Shown: positions 1 through 51,149 of the stretch, piece by piece
Layout: every line of letters starts with the position of its first letter
How positions within the stretch are numbered: position 1 is the stretch's first letter
Origin: Nectonema munidae
Lineage: Eukaryota; Nematomorpha; Nectonematoida; Nectonematidae
DNA length: 64,000 nt
NCBI GenBank assembly: GCA_030549495.1
Contig: JAUIRK010000804.1
Location: forward strand, 186,001 to 250,000
Direction of reading: 5' to 3'
Notes under the pieces: generated by a model
The model's database searches: none
What the model was told of the DNA's origin: nothing
The model's input: the letters and a program-made list of their open reading frames with translations, nothing else
Program-made: the position numbers and the translations under genes

Positions 1-413
1 GGAGATGATTGAGAAGTAAAACAGAATTAAGCAGACGATTTACTGGTAATTTCAAAATGGAATGAAACAGCTGGTAGTGTCATAATGTAACGCAAAAGCG
101 TCGTAGTCGAATGCAACACTAACGCAATGAAATGCAACTACAACGTAATTGATTACAACAAGGACGTAATTCTTTGCAGCAACGAGGTGAATAGATCGAA
201 GAAATTTGTATAAGAACAGAGCAAATGTTTTTTTTTGTGATTTGTATAAACTAACTTTTCTCCGACACCTTTATGAGAATAGCAATTTTTAAGGGAAAAC
301 AGTAAAGACAGAGGTAACTGGAGCGATAAGACCGGACTGAAATTTGAAGCAGCTCTCTGAACGGGAATTAATCATTAGTAATTTCTTGTGTCACAAAATC
401 TCGTTATATCTGG
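1..413 (+). other. Possible 5' UTR exon of the IF gene
   Basis: This block is less AT-biased than its surroundings and contains no long open frame. It ends in a very good splice donor, TGG|GTAAGTG, at 413/414. The next strong acceptor on this strand is at 2888-2889 (TTTATTGCATTTAG), 12 bases before the IF start codon. A non-coding first exon spliced to that acceptor would explain both sites. The left boundary is outside the window or unseen. This is inference only; the donor could be a chance match. Confidence 0.3.
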
Positions 414-2889
414 GTAAGTGTAATTAAAATAGAGCTTAGTTGGGGTGCAAATTCTACCATTGATAAAAAATATACAATTGAAAAAATGTAGTAACTGCGA
501 TCATATGAAATAGTTACCATTATATGCGTAATTTCAAAGTAAAATTATTATAGTAAATTTACCACCCTGTTTCTACTAAAGTTTTCGAATACTTGAAATA
601 GTAAATCCTACCATTTTTATGTAATTTTTAACTAATAAATAGCCTATTTTACTACTTTCAAGGCTTCGAGTATAGTTAATCTTACAATCTGTTTTTTGAA
701 CAAATAAAAATTTCAAAGATTTTTATATCATATTATTCTAAAATAGTATCTTGAACATTTAGTTTTCGTTTTTTATAAGGGTAAGGGTAACCTTATCGAG
801 AAGGCACAATTGCGCTGCTTGTATCGAACTATAACAAAAGTGGGCTTGATGTGGGATCGAACCCAAGACTTTGAGTTATCGAAACCCAGTAACCAACCTT
901 ACTCACGCCCGTATATGCATAATTTTTTATTGGTATTTTTTCCATTTTCTATTTTTAACATTTTAAATTCATGGTTACAATTCAATATTTGTTGACATAG
1001 CAAAGTATATCTTTCTTTTTAAACATAAGATTTTTTACAATAATTTATTTCTTATCGAATTCAAAATACTTTTAATATGTTAACACGTATATTTAATCTT
1101 ACGCCATTATTCAAACCGCCCCTGTAAGCTTTATGAACCTGCTTACATTGTTTTTTTGTTGTAAAATCAAATATTTTGTATCTTTTACTTAAAAAGCATT
1201 TAACTAAAAAAATTTCATATTTTTTTCATAATCAACAAAACTTGTGTTTTCAAATTTCATATAATATTTCAGTTTGTAAAAGGATAGGAAAGAGAGCAAA
1301 TACTCATACATCTGTGATTGATAAACCAAAATAAATAAATTTGGCTGCGTAAAAGCTTACTAAATTTTCAATATGATTTCATTCCATCCTAAATTTTATC
1401 TGAAGTATAAGATTTCTTGATTTCAAGTAACTTTTATATATCAAATTGCTTATTTTCCTCTGCTTTATCTGGGAAGAAAACACTTAAGTGAATGTTTATT
1501 TTTCCTCGATTTAAGCAAATGAGATGCCAGTTTTAAAATATACCATAATTTTGTTCCTCTCCGTTATGCAAGTATAAAAAATTAGTAAGACAATAAACAA
1601 GAAAACAAATGTGAGATTGTTAGAAAATAAATCCTAAAAAAAGGTAAAAATTACGTAAATTTTATTTTTAATAATAATAACTCTTCTAACAATAAAATTA
1701 TCTGAGAAAACAATATTAAATTGCTTCTAAAAACAACCAAATGTTCTTTAATACTTTCCAAAGGGGGCAAAGTGCCTTGTTTGCTTTCCCCTAATGAATG
1801 CCCTCATGTCTAGACATTATTTTTCAGACTAAACGTCCTTTTTTGATATCAAGTGTTTGTGTGTTAAAAATAAGCAAACAAGGGATATCTCTTTAAAAAG
1901 ATTAATCACGTAAGTTCTTGCAAATCATCATACTACATCGATTCGTACAAGATTTGGGAGTAGCAAGATGTGAAAAATTATTAACTTATTTTTTGCACAA
2001 AAAACTTTTTGCCATATTAACTTTCATGCTTGAAAGAGTCTTTTAGAGAGAAGTAGTTCTTTCCATTTATGTATGAGATGGAGATAATACGGTGTGTGTA
2101 ATTCAAGACTCTAGTCAGGATGTAGCCTTCGATTCGGCTTTCATCAACATTATCCTTGTTGTCTCCCACTCTTCACATGAATACGTCGTGTCTCTGCATA
2201 AATTAACAATAATTTTTTTCTCTTTTTATTCACACAAGCGCTATACAAAAGTTTATACATATATGCTGTTAAAATGAGTAGAAATCGTGGTAACGATGTT
2301 GCCAAAAATCAATATGGGTAGACAGACATACTCATTTATGGTAGTGATCATGGCTACTTTATCTCTTCACTCTGTCTCAAAGAAGAAGGAAACGCGTGGA
2401 ATAAATTGTGTCTTAGTAGCAGAATTTTATGATTCGATTTTTTAATACTCTTTGTCTTCTTTCATTACGCAATTCGTATACTTGCTAGGAAAGAGCATTG
2501 CAATTTTGCTCGTCTCTTTCATCTATGCCTTCTATTTTTATTGAAGGAAGGGCTTTCTGCTTATTGATTGACGAAAATACCGTTTAAACTGAATGATGTT
2601 ATTGGTTGAAAAAATAGCATCAATTTTTTTTGATTGAAATAAAATTAAAATACATGGTAAATATGCTTTGATAGGCCAAGTTACATATAAATGTATGAAC
2701 AAATAAATGGATATAAAAATATATGCTATATAAGAACATGTCTACTCAATCGATGTTTTACTTTTTGTTATAGTTCATTCTTTTTATTTTTTATATTCTC
2801 ATATTTTACATTTAATATACTGAAATTGATCAATAGAAATCTTGTGAGTACTGAAGTCACATTTTTAAAATCAAATTTATTGCATTTAG
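414..2889. other. AT-rich upstream or first-intron sequence
   Basis: No gene is recognised here. It contains the SINE copy at 795-910 and otherwise AT-rich sequence. The part from about 2080 to 2560 is somewhat less AT-rich and could hold regulatory sequence for the IF gene, but no specific site can be named. The small open frames show no family resemblance. Confidence 0.5.
795..910 (-). repeat. tRNA-derived SINE, copy 1
   Basis: Read on the minus strand, the element begins GGGCGTGAGTAAGGTTGG, runs through a pol III B-box-like GGTTCGATCCC, and continues into a body ending TTCTCGAT. A second copy lies at 11958-12076, very similar over its whole length apart from small indels. B-box spacing and the GGGC...GCCC ends suggest a tRNA-derived head, but the T-stem pairs poorly, so it is not a functional tRNA gene. 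Confidence 0.6.
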
Positions 2890-2901
2890 ACAACTGATAA
2901 A

Positions 2902-41442
<38,541 letters not shown>

Positions 41443-41687
41443 AAGAACTCACCTGGATGAAAAGCGAACCAAACGACTTTTTTTATTTTTATCCTTAAAA
41501 ATTTGCATACAAATTGATTTTAAATCCATACCTTGCATAATGCATGTTTAACACGGTGATTTTGGGTTTTTACGATATTTTATTTTCTACTTTGTTCACT
41601 TTAAATGCTTTTCCTTCGTTTTTCGTCATCTTATCTTTGTTGTTCTAGTTCACCGATACAAATGTTACACTTTGTTCTGCTTTTTAA

Positions 41688-41693
41688 AATAAA
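41688..41693 (+). terminator. Candidate IF poly(A) signal
   Basis: AATAAA 246 bases after the stop, within TTTTTAAAATAAACATTT. It is the first clear AATAAA after the stop that I noticed. Confidence 0.5.
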
Positions 41694-42349
41694 CATTTAT
41701 GCATTTAATTGGATTTTAAATCTTCAATAATTTGAAGAATGCAGTAGTGAAGGACCATTTTGAATGCTAAAAGTTATTCACGTAATGAACAAAAATATAT
41801 ATCTTAGCGAAGAACTAACTTTTAAACGTTTATTATTTTATATGTGAATGCATGTGATGAGCATTCAACCACCCCAGGGATTTTCGTAATGAATGCCTTC
41901 TAATATTATATACATGATGAATAGGCTGTTTCGACTCAACAACGAACTTGAATGATACATCTTGTAAGCTTTCAATGGGACGCTAAACATTTTTATCTAG
42001 GTAAAGTAAACTTTGCTAATTTCATCACTTAGCTTATATTCATTGAATTACTCTATCTATACTGCTGCCTTGTGAAATTAATTTCTTGCTGAAGAAGGCT
42101 TTTCAAACGAAGCACTTTTTCATGAAGAAAAAATGTATAATATATTAATACATTTTATCGTCTTCCTTAAATCACTAAACCTGAATTCGAGTCCCCGGTA
42201 AACGACGGGCAGAAGGGGATAAGCCCTAGAAAATGTTTTCAGGCGCTGATAACTCCGAGTTTCAATATAAGAACTTAAACAATTTCTCTCTTCTGAACAT
42301 CTCTATCTATACATGCGGGTGGGTATAGTTCTCATGCGCTGAGAGGGAG
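41694..42349. other. Intergenic, unassigned
   Basis: AT-rich with a GC-richer piece at 42180-42260 (GAATTCGAGTCCCCGG, weakly B-box-like, then GACGGGCAGAAGGGG) that may be SINE debris. No second copy was seen in the window. Confidence 0.4.
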
Positions 42350-43560
42350 AGTCGGATTAAGCACTTTAGAGCCCCCAAGGACTTGAGATTTTGCATCAGA
42401 TCCTCAAAATTGATCTTACGTTACACATCTGGCTATATACTTAATAGAGATTAGACATCCATCCAGCCTGGCTTGTTGCATAGTTGTTCTGATGAAATTT
42501 TTAATATTCTTCAACTGAGAAAATTAGCGTTCAAAGGATAAGGGAGTTTATGTTACATTTGGAAAAGCACATTCAATGTTATATTCTACAAAAATTTATT
42601 CAAGTTCAGCATGTCTGAATCTTGTTTTTACATTTTTTCTTTCACTTAATTTATGGCTCATTTGAATGAAACTGGTGAAGCTTAGCTGAGAATTAATGTT
42701 GAAATCGTGTGGGTAAGCATAAATAAGCTTTTGACAGCACTCAGAATTTTCAAATAGGTCAAGAATTGTATAAAAAATGGTGATACGAAATCTATGTTTG
42801 ACATTCCAATATACACCTGGTGCATTTTCCTGATTGGTTACTTTCCATCTGCTTCATAACGCTCAAATTCATCTCATGAAATGCACAGCTACTCACCTAA
42901 TGATACATACATAGCTGTACATGTTTTTTTTATTCCAGACCCATTTTGCCGAACATGTCTTAATCTGTGAAAATTCTGCAAAACCTCTATCCAAAAATTT
43001 AACATGAAAACGAATTTTAGCTCTTACATTTTATCTGCACTATTATTTATTCTTTTCTAGCATCTCGATTTTTCGACTGGTGTTCCACTATATATTTATT
43101 GCTTTTAAATTTTTACGGGGAGAAATCAAAATTTCTGATGTTACTAGACTATCCCATCTGGTATGAGAGAGGGGTTGACACTTTTATTTTCAATACAATT
43201 TAAGACATTTTCCATTAGCTGGTTGAGGCTCGAAAAATGGAAGGTGTAGTTGTTCTGAAGAAGAGAAATTAACTGCTACTTAATGAAAGTCATATCTAGC
43301 AAACTTTTTTATTTTCAAAATTTTTTGCTAAATCCCATGTTGTCATAAGACTGACCACTACATTTTGAAAAGTCTAGCTTACAAATTACACTCAAGTACT
43401 GCAACACCCGATTTGCCATTTCTTCAAGAGTGTTCACTAGGCTGCCCAAATTTTAATCACCTAGGTGCAACATTTAACTGATCGATATGTGATGGATATG
43501 CTGTTGAATCAACACAATAAAATTAAAAAATTAGATGACTTCACTTTGTCAACTATAAAC
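42350..43560 (-). pseudogene. hAT transposase relic (TTF-type zinc finger group)
   Basis: The minus strand contains PLSHTRWDSL (about 43160), corresponding to the (L)S.TRW(S/D)AR block, and further 3' the pair KFSQLKNIKNFIRTTMQQAR and LDGCLISIKYIA (about 42430-42530), matching the hATC signature ER(S)FSKLK.IK..LRSTM.QERL..L..LSIE. Many stops and frame changes are present. The presumed terminus near 42350 reads TTAATCCGACTCTCCC on the minus strand; the other end was not found. Confidence 0.7.
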
Positions 43561-45860
43561 GCATGCATTTTTTGTAGTTGTACCATTTATTTGAAGGAGT
43601 TCCTCATAGACATGTATGGAGATTTTCCTTTTCTAGGATTTCTATATTTCAAAATATAGCGTGTAAGAAATGGATCAAACTGGCTTATGAGTTCAAGCTG
43701 CCCTAAAAATTAAAGATTCTATCCATGTCATCAAAAGTGAGCATAATAAATCTTTATTCAAAATGACATGAGGCCATGTCTGCTGAAAGCTCATAAAATT
43801 TAAATTTATTTTATTTTTTCCGTTAAAATTCTCAAAAAATGACCCTAAAGATTTGCTATATATTATACATATTTAATGTTAAATTAATTAATTCTGGCGT
43901 AAGATTTACATAAACATTGTTTTAATGACATGGTAAAAAAGATTACTGAGGGCACTCTAACTAAACCGAGTACTTTTCTCGCCCCTTAGTCTGATTATTG
44001 TTACTTAGTTTTTCCATCGCGGCTTGTAATAATTAAAGAAATAGCTTAAAATGATTGTTCCGTCTATAAATTTGTTTGCACGTCATTTCACCTATTCTAT
44101 ATATGATGTCTAATTTTGCTCATCATTCTATAATGATTATTCCTTGATAGCTCTACTTTCATCAAAAAACCTATTTTCCGAATCTCTTTACGGAAAAAAA
44201 CATTTCTTAGAATTTACCACAGAATTACCTGATCTCAGAGATTTCCTATTCAAGTTCAAATCTTCTTGTTGATCTTGGCTTTTTTTATCAGTATCATGCG
44301 TTGTAATATCCGGTGAAATGAAAGGATATCACTCTTGATATTTGTTAACCAAACTTTTTTCAAAATTCTGCCCCTTCATGAAATCATTCATAATCCTATT
44401 TTTTTAATTTCAAAAAAGGTTCAACATCAAACTCTCGCTTTCATACCAAAAGAAAAAATGGTCAAATTAGATTCTAATTTGTCAGTGTCTATATATCTTT
44501 GGATATTGGCATTATTTATGGAAAATCTAACTGGTTCCAATTTTATCCATCTTATTTAATACCTCCTCTCTCTTTCGAAATCGGTAGATCTTCTGTGAAG
44601 ACAAGTTACATAATTTTTTCTTAAAATTATATAGCTCTTCAATACTACTACATTGACAATATAAAAGCGATGCTAATTGTAATTATACATTTTATTAAAC
44701 TAGTTAAACTTTTACATTAATCTTATGACCATGTGTTCCTATTTCAATATACTTTCAGGTCACTTTTTTCTCTCATAATGTGTTTTGTGTTTCATTTCTC
44801 CCAATAAATAGTTCATACTCAATATGTTAATATTGGAGGTTGATTTCAGGAGAAGAACGTATAATAAAACAAAATATATTATAAATTTACATTTGTAGTA
44901 TATAACCAATAGATAACGTTTGTCAGAAAAAGATTTTGCAGATATGATTTTTTTGAAAAAAACTGTTCTTATGCATGCATCACTAATTTGATTGACATTT
45001 TTACACGGAAATGGCTAAACCAGAGTACAGAAATGAAATCAGCATCATCGATGTTGTACTAAGAATTTTTTTTAATTTGAAAAAAAATTTAATGAGAATT
45101 TTATGCTGAAATCAAAATTTTGATTTATGATTTTCTATCAAGTACGATCTTTATTAATCCTCGCAAAACCGTTGATTTAGTATTTAACTGTAAAGACGGT
45201 TATCTGCTTTAAAACTCCCAAAAATAAAAATTGTAAATATAGTATAAAATTTTTTGCATTTTGATGTCTAGTATTATATTCCATTGAAAAATATTTTCAA
45301 TTTTTTTGGAATTTTACTATATCCAAATAAGTTTGATTTACATCTTTTTATTTTTAACGCCATCTATAATGGAAAAAAATTAGAAAATTTATTTCAAAAC
45401 ATATCAGTGATCTGGCAATATCACGGGGACAACAAAAAAGAAACAACGAAATGTATAGAAAATATATGTTACATACAAAGCATAGCGTTTGCCAGATATA
45501 CTACTCAAATTTATAGTTTTGATATTTTTGGATGAAATCGAGAAGCCAACTTCCAATGAAAATTTGATTTGTTTTTAATTGGGTGCTAGATAAAAAATAT
45601 ATAAAATCTCAGAAAAATTAAAAAAAACAAATTTATAATCACTAAAATATTTATCAGCTTGAAGGTATACAATTACATACATGGTAACTCATACATACCA
45701 GAGGCGTATAATTAAAGATATTGAAAATATTTATAGCAAGTAGTGCTCAATACTTGCGATCTACAACATACATTAAATAATAATTAATCTTAATGAATAA
45801 TAGCTAGTTTGTGTAGACAATTTTTTTGAACAAATAATATATGGCTTACGATTATCTAAG
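43561..45860. other. Intergenic AT-rich DNA
   Basis: No gene is recognised. Open frames at 44335-44559 and 45284-45535 (74 and 83 codons) show no family pattern or supporting splice signals. Confidence 0.5.
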
Positions 45861-45868
45861 GTCTATCT

Positions 45869-47509
45869 CAGGGGTGTGGAACTTTTTTTGCAGTAAAGGC
45901 CACATTAGCACCGTAAACTCGGCATAAAGGCCGCAAACAATAAATATGTAATTTCTTATATAATGGTAATTTTTCAGCTATTGGTGACATAATTACATTT
46001 TAATTTGCATGAAAATGTAAACACATTACAAAGAATACATAAAAGTGTATTATTCAGCTACTTTAATAATCATTTAATGACCACTCTGATATTGTTTCTG
46101 TTGAACAACCATTAGAATATTTGGTTCTAACATGAATGTTTTGAGCTTTAATTGGTTTTCATCTGTGATCTGAGCCCTCAAAGCATTCTTGATTCGTCTC
46201 GTGTAAGAGAATGTTGATTCACAGAGATTTATATCATTGAGAAACACGATATCAATCGACGAGCATATTGACGGAGGCGGGAATACTCTGTGGCTCGCTT
46301 CCATTTTTGGCGCGATCTTCTTTATTATCGAAAGGCGATTTAACAATTTTATCTTTTAACTTGATGAGCTCCATTTGAAACTCTTCTGGTGCTTCATAAG
46401 AGTCAAGTATCTGAGGTTGAAAAGCTAGCTTTATTTAATTCTTCTCAAAATCATTGAATCTTTCATCATATTCCTTGTTCAGTGAATCTAAAACTGTTTG
46501 GTATCTTTCAAAAGATTGTGTCGTCTTTTATTTCATTCATTACCTTTGTTAACTGACGAAAAAGATTTCCGAAAAGTTTTGACTTTTCAAGTAGTGATCG
46601 AAAAAAGACAACTTCTTCCTAAATGCTAGAATTTTTTGCCACATATCCTAAATAGAGTTATTTTTACCCTTCAGAGAAACATTAAACTCATTCTGCTTTG
46701 ACACAATATCACACAGAAAGGCGCAACATTTTGAAGGAAATTAGCATCCGATAATTCGCATATTTGATCGTTCTCACAACAGAGTTCAATTATTTTCTCA
46801 CGCAAAGACAAAATTTTCAAGCGCACTTTTGAATGGTTGGGCAAATTACACTGATGATCTTATAGTCCAAAATGAGCGAGCATGTGTCGAAACTGGCGAG
46901 ACTTCATAGCATTTGCTCGGATAAAGTTTACTAAAAGACTGTCTTTTCTAAAAGCTAACCTTTTTTCCAGGCAGGGTACTTATTGTCCATAGGAGTGCTA
47001 ATATGCTCATGTGCATTGTATTTCTTTACTGTTGAAATTACTGTTTCACATAGCAAGCCTTGCATATTACCATTATTTGATCCAACAAAAATTCCAATTC
47101 ACCAGGCTCTATTTACTTCCTTCAATGTTCTTTTTAATTTGTTTGACACAAACGCATACAACACCCACAAACACAAACACACCACACAAAAGCATACGAA
47201 CACATACTGAAACACACACCCAACAAATACATAAAGACGAATAAAGTAGCATAAAAACAACCCAAACACAGAGACATACACCCAGACGCGACAGACAGAC
47301 ATAGAGACACATGCATTTTTTACGCTAATAGTGCTGTTTATCTATATCATGCTCCGATATTAAACTTTATAACTTCAAAAGTATATTTTTCAAATTTCAT
47401 ATATAATTTCTTATAATTTTATAGATTTTTCTTAACAGACCACAGGAGGCCGCACTTTATGGCTCAGAAGGCCGCTTGTGGCCTTAAGGCCGCAGGTTTC
47501 CCATCCCTG
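45869..47509 (-). mobile_element. hAT element with intact 8-bp target-site duplication
   Basis: 1,641 bp bounded by CAGGGGTGTGGAACTTTT and TTTCCCATCCCTG, with identical flanks GTCTATCT at 45861-45868 and 47510-47517. Subterminal GGCCGC words recur at both ends. The minus-strand frame at 46346-46074 reads SIDIVFLNDINLCESTFSYT, RRIKNALRAQITDENQLK and LEPNILMVVQQKQ, the C-terminal dimerisation region of a GTF2IRD2-like hAT transposase (LCE.TFS...I(K)...R..(L)TDE.L...L). The rest of the coding region is broken. A CA-rich stretch lies inside at about 47140-47290. Confidence 0.88.
47140..47290. repeat. CA-rich low-complexity stretch inside the hAT element
   Basis: Imperfect ACACAA and CACACC words without a fixed period. 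It opens several overlapping frames on both strands, all low-complexity artefacts. Confidence 0.7.
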
Positions 47510-47517
47510 GTCTATCT

Positions 47518-48959
47518 ACTTGTTACAATATAAGCTATACATGCAATATTGATTGACAAATATTTCTAAGATTTTATTGGGTGATCGATAATCACTCATT
47601 CTCGATTTCTCAAACTTATGTTTAAAACGACCAATGATAATCTTAAAATTTTCAAAAATTGTCCATTATGAAAAATAAGGCTAAAATCTTTGAACCTTTT
47701 TTTAAATTTTATTTTAAATTAGTAATTCCATTTATATTCTATGAATTCTTCCTAAACACTTCCTTTTACAGATACCATATTACGGGAAAATAATTAATCA
47801 CCTATTCTTTTATTTAGAGCTCAAACAAATCCTAAATTCTTAACTATAAGTGATCTATCAGCTGAGATTTATGATTATAAAAAATCTTGCCCTGCTTGAA
47901 ATTCTAGTTTTATCAAGTTCTTAGGTAAAAAGTAAATTTTAAAAATTTAAATTGTCAACCTGAATTCTATTTTCCCCCATATATGGCCAATCGTCCACGG
48001 TTTAGAAACCCTGCTCTAAACTATATACCTCATTCATAGTTCTATAACTAAGGATACTCTTTCTACTAAAACACCTTTCATATCTATCTATATTAGAATC
48101 TGCAATAAAGACAATGAAAAATTATAGTAAAAAGAAGATACGAAAAACATATAAGGCTTCAACCCCTATATTATTCATAGTGATTATTACTACATTCATT
48201 GTGATGTGAAGCAACAAGATGTTTCTTTCGCGAACTACGCCCTCGTATCTGGGTGTGACGTTTTAACGAACCCAGGCGAACCTATCCTAAAATAAATAAG
48301 TTTAAGCAAAATATAAAGGAGAAAATTGTTTAATAAATTTTTTTTTGAAATATGAAAATAGCGAAGCTAGACGAACCCATCCTAAACAAATCAGTTTGAA
48401 ATTTTTTTTTATTTTTTTTTTAAAAAATATACAAAAAATGTTTTTCAGTTTGAAAATTTTTTTTTCCTTATTTAAATTAAACGAAACGAGTGAAAACAAT
48501 CAAATGAGTCTGATTGATAACTATTTTTGGATTTCTAATGCTTTCATCTTCACATTGTGTAATTCGTATTTTTATAAGATATAAAAAAAGCAATGATGAA
48601 TTTGGATCACAGTAAAGGAAAATTTGGAGTTGACTTGATGGGTTCCATAAATGAGGAATTCAGCACTAGAAAGACCAAAATATGGCTTATGCTCATAAAT
48701 TATAACACGATTGATGTATCATGAAGTAATTCTTTTATTTTGATGAAAAAGGTTTAAGAAAAATTTAGCATTCAAAACAGCTTTCAGTTTCTCTTCAAAA
48801 GAATAAGTATTCACGCTCTTCCATTATCAATAAAAGAATCTACTCTGGAAGTTGTTTTTCAGAATATTGTTGCTTGTTTTAAAAAGAAAATTACCAAGTA
48901 TTCAAAGGCCGGTTTATTTTGTAAAAATTGTAAACGTACTTATTCATTTTGCAAAGTTT
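47518..48959. other. Intergenic, with a hAT-like terminus and unassigned repeats
   Basis: GGTTTAGAAACCCTG at 47999-48013 looks like a lone hAT right end. At 48250-48390, GAACCCAGGCGAACCTATCC and ACGAACCCATCCTAAAC form a loose direct pair about 100 bases apart. No gene was seen. Confidence 0.4.
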
Positions 48960-49513
48960 CAATTTGTCCAGACTTCAACTGAAAGAATAATTTTATTTAT
49001 TGTGCAGAAAAAATGTATTTCTTCATAGACTTTACCTCCACATCTTCTAATATTTTTGAAGATTTCTTAACAATATCTTGGCTAGATTCATTTTTAGATA
49101 TAAAGAACTGATAGTCATTCTTCTTTACCCACATCTGCGTACGTGGTTTTTTCATCACTTGATTTTTTTGGTAGGTTTTTTCCCGATTTTACAACACTCT
49201 TCAAAGTAGATTCAATTTTAACAACTTTTTCTAAAATTTTATCGACTTTAGAAGCTTCAGAGAAGGAAGATGGAGATAAAATGAACTTTTTATTACGATC
49301 TTTTTGGTCTAAACACACTTTACAAGTAAAATTGAAACCAAGTAAGAAGTACTTATCGAATATTTTGTTGAAGCCTTTACTTAACCTAATGCATATATAG
49401 CAGAACCAGCTGTTACAGAGGGAACATTGTAACATATGTTCTGATACACAATCAGCAGAGTTATCTTTGCAAACATCTCTACAACACTTAGTGCAGATCC
49501 AATCATTCATCAA
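48960..49513 (-). pseudogene. LINE ORF1 fragment, same family as 5459-9905
   Basis: The minus-strand frame 49513-49115 (132 codons) begins MNDWICTKCCRDVCKDNSAD and contains a PHD-type arrangement: CTKC, then HMLQCSLCNSWFCYIC, then a final CKVC. This is followed by a Lys/Ser-rich segment. Beyond its stop the sequence still matches copy 1 (DIVKKSSKILEDVEVKSMK against SIVEKSSEILKDIQVSSIK). The finger is intact here and broken in copy 1. The fragment is 3'-truncated relative to the element; no tandem 5' units precede it. Confidence 0.78.
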
Positions 49514-50312
49514 AAATAAAATTGAACAGACATAAAAAATTTGGACAAATCAAGGAGGAAAAGGTTATATAACTATAGGGTAGTTTGTTTTGCTGTACAA
49601 TTGATGGTAAAATATTTTATTATTTTCGAGGAATCAATCGGAATAGGACAGGGGCTCCCAAATTGGGTAGTAGGCTTCTAAAATTGTTAGGGGACTGTGT
49701 AAATTTACAACCAAAGTGTTTATTGGGTCTTTTTAAATTGTTAAGGTGGTGTGAAAAGTGTCGAAAACTTCCTTTTCCACGATAAAGAAAGTAAGTAAAT
49801 GTTATCCAGGAGCTCAATCATAACAAAGTTTCAATAAGCTGTTTTGGCAGAATTTTTCTTGTAAAAGAGAAGAATGAATTATTTAGTTGAGTGTTTTTAA
49901 ATATTTCATAGCATAAATGTTTTAAGTTATTAGATCTTTGGCATTTTTTAAATTGCACACGCCTTACTTCCAAACTTACGATACGTCACTTATTAATTAA
50001 ATTTTATGTAACATATTAAATTTTAAATTTTGAGCTAATTTTACAAAATCTAATGATATCTTTATATTTTAATGCAAAATTTAGTTCAAAAGCATACCAG
50101 TAAAGAAAACGTGTTTTCATTTTTTTTTAGAAAAAAACACTTTCTTCTTCTGACATTAAACATGTTAGGAGATTTTCTAAGTATTCATAACATATATTGC
50201 TACATTTCAAGTTAAAATTAAATGACCCATATACTTACCCAGGCTTTTTCCAAGAGTTGATATTTGGTAATTTATTATATTGTTTTGCTTTCATGTCTCG
50301 ATATATATATAT
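49514..50312. other. Intergenic, with a possible hAT terminus
   Basis: CAGGGGCTCCCAAATTGGG at 49649-49667 resembles a hAT left end (CAGGGG.TCCCAAA), with GC-richer DNA continuing to about 49790. No right end or transposase was found. The remainder is AT-rich. Confidence 0.4.
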
Positions 50313-51141
50313 TAGAGATGTATCGGATATCCGCATCCAATCCGCAAATGCGGATCATACGCAAACATTTTTACATCCACTTTACATCCTCATCCACGGT
50401 TTTTTTGATGTTAACATCCGCATCCCCATCAGCAATTTAAAATCTTTACATTATAGCTACTTTTCTAATTTTTACATTATATAGTTACTTTTCTCGATCC
50501 GAGATTCAAAAGTAAATTGTTCACCCATTTTGAAACAACAAATAAAGTAAAAACAAGCTATAAACTCTATTCTAAACTCTAGTAGTGAAGAAGGAGAAAG
50601 AAAATGAAGCTTTTAATGAAGAAATAAAGAAGTATCAAAATGAAAAAAGAATTGATTCATATAATTGCTTAGATATATATGGTTTAGATTCGTGGAAAAC
50701 TAAAAAAGAAGAATTTCCATTTTTATCAAAAATTGCATATCACCTTATCTATCCTCCTAGCACTGTTCAAGGCGAGCAGCTCTTTAGCAGCGCCGGAAAT
50801 ATTTATACTGACAAAGGAAAGAGATTAGTAGGGGAAAAAGTAGAAAAACTGTTATTTCTTAAAAAAAATTTACCGGTAATTAATTATGATTATTTTAAAT
50901 AAATTTTTCTAATTATTCTGATTTATGTTTTTTTACATTGGTGGATTAAAAAAACAGTAAAAAATGTAAAAAAGGGATAAAATAGTAAGATACTGTAAAA
51001 TATAAAACAATTTTTTTTTAATATTTTATATCCGTATCCGCATAAAAATTTATTTTGGATATTCGCATCCGCATCCTCTAGGATGTCAAATCTAATATCC
51101 GCATCCGCGGTGTAAAAAAATTCACATCCGATACATCTCTA
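50313..51141 (+). mobile_element. hAT element with TIRs, TSD and hATC open frame
   Basis: 829 bp with ends TAGAGATGTATCGGAT and ATCCGATACATCTCTA, perfect inverted repeats, and an ATATATAT duplication at 50305-50312 and 51142-51149. Subterminal ATCCGCATCC and GGATGCGG words recur. The 105-codon frame at 50585-50902 encodes SWKTKKEEFPFLSKIAYHLI, PSTVQGEQLFSSAGNIYTDK and GKRLVGEKVEKLLFLKKNL, the hATC dimerisation domain (W......P.L...A...L..P.(S)S...ER(L)FS.AG.I...R..L......LLFLK.N). Most of the transposase is deleted, so it is non-autonomous. The intact TIRs suggest relative youth. Confidence 0.9.
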
Positions 51142-51149
51142 ATATATAT

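Noticed and set aside
46983-47316. Overlapping frames on both strands rich in Thr/His or Cys/Val
   Set aside because: Produced by the CA-rich low-complexity stretch inside the hAT element.
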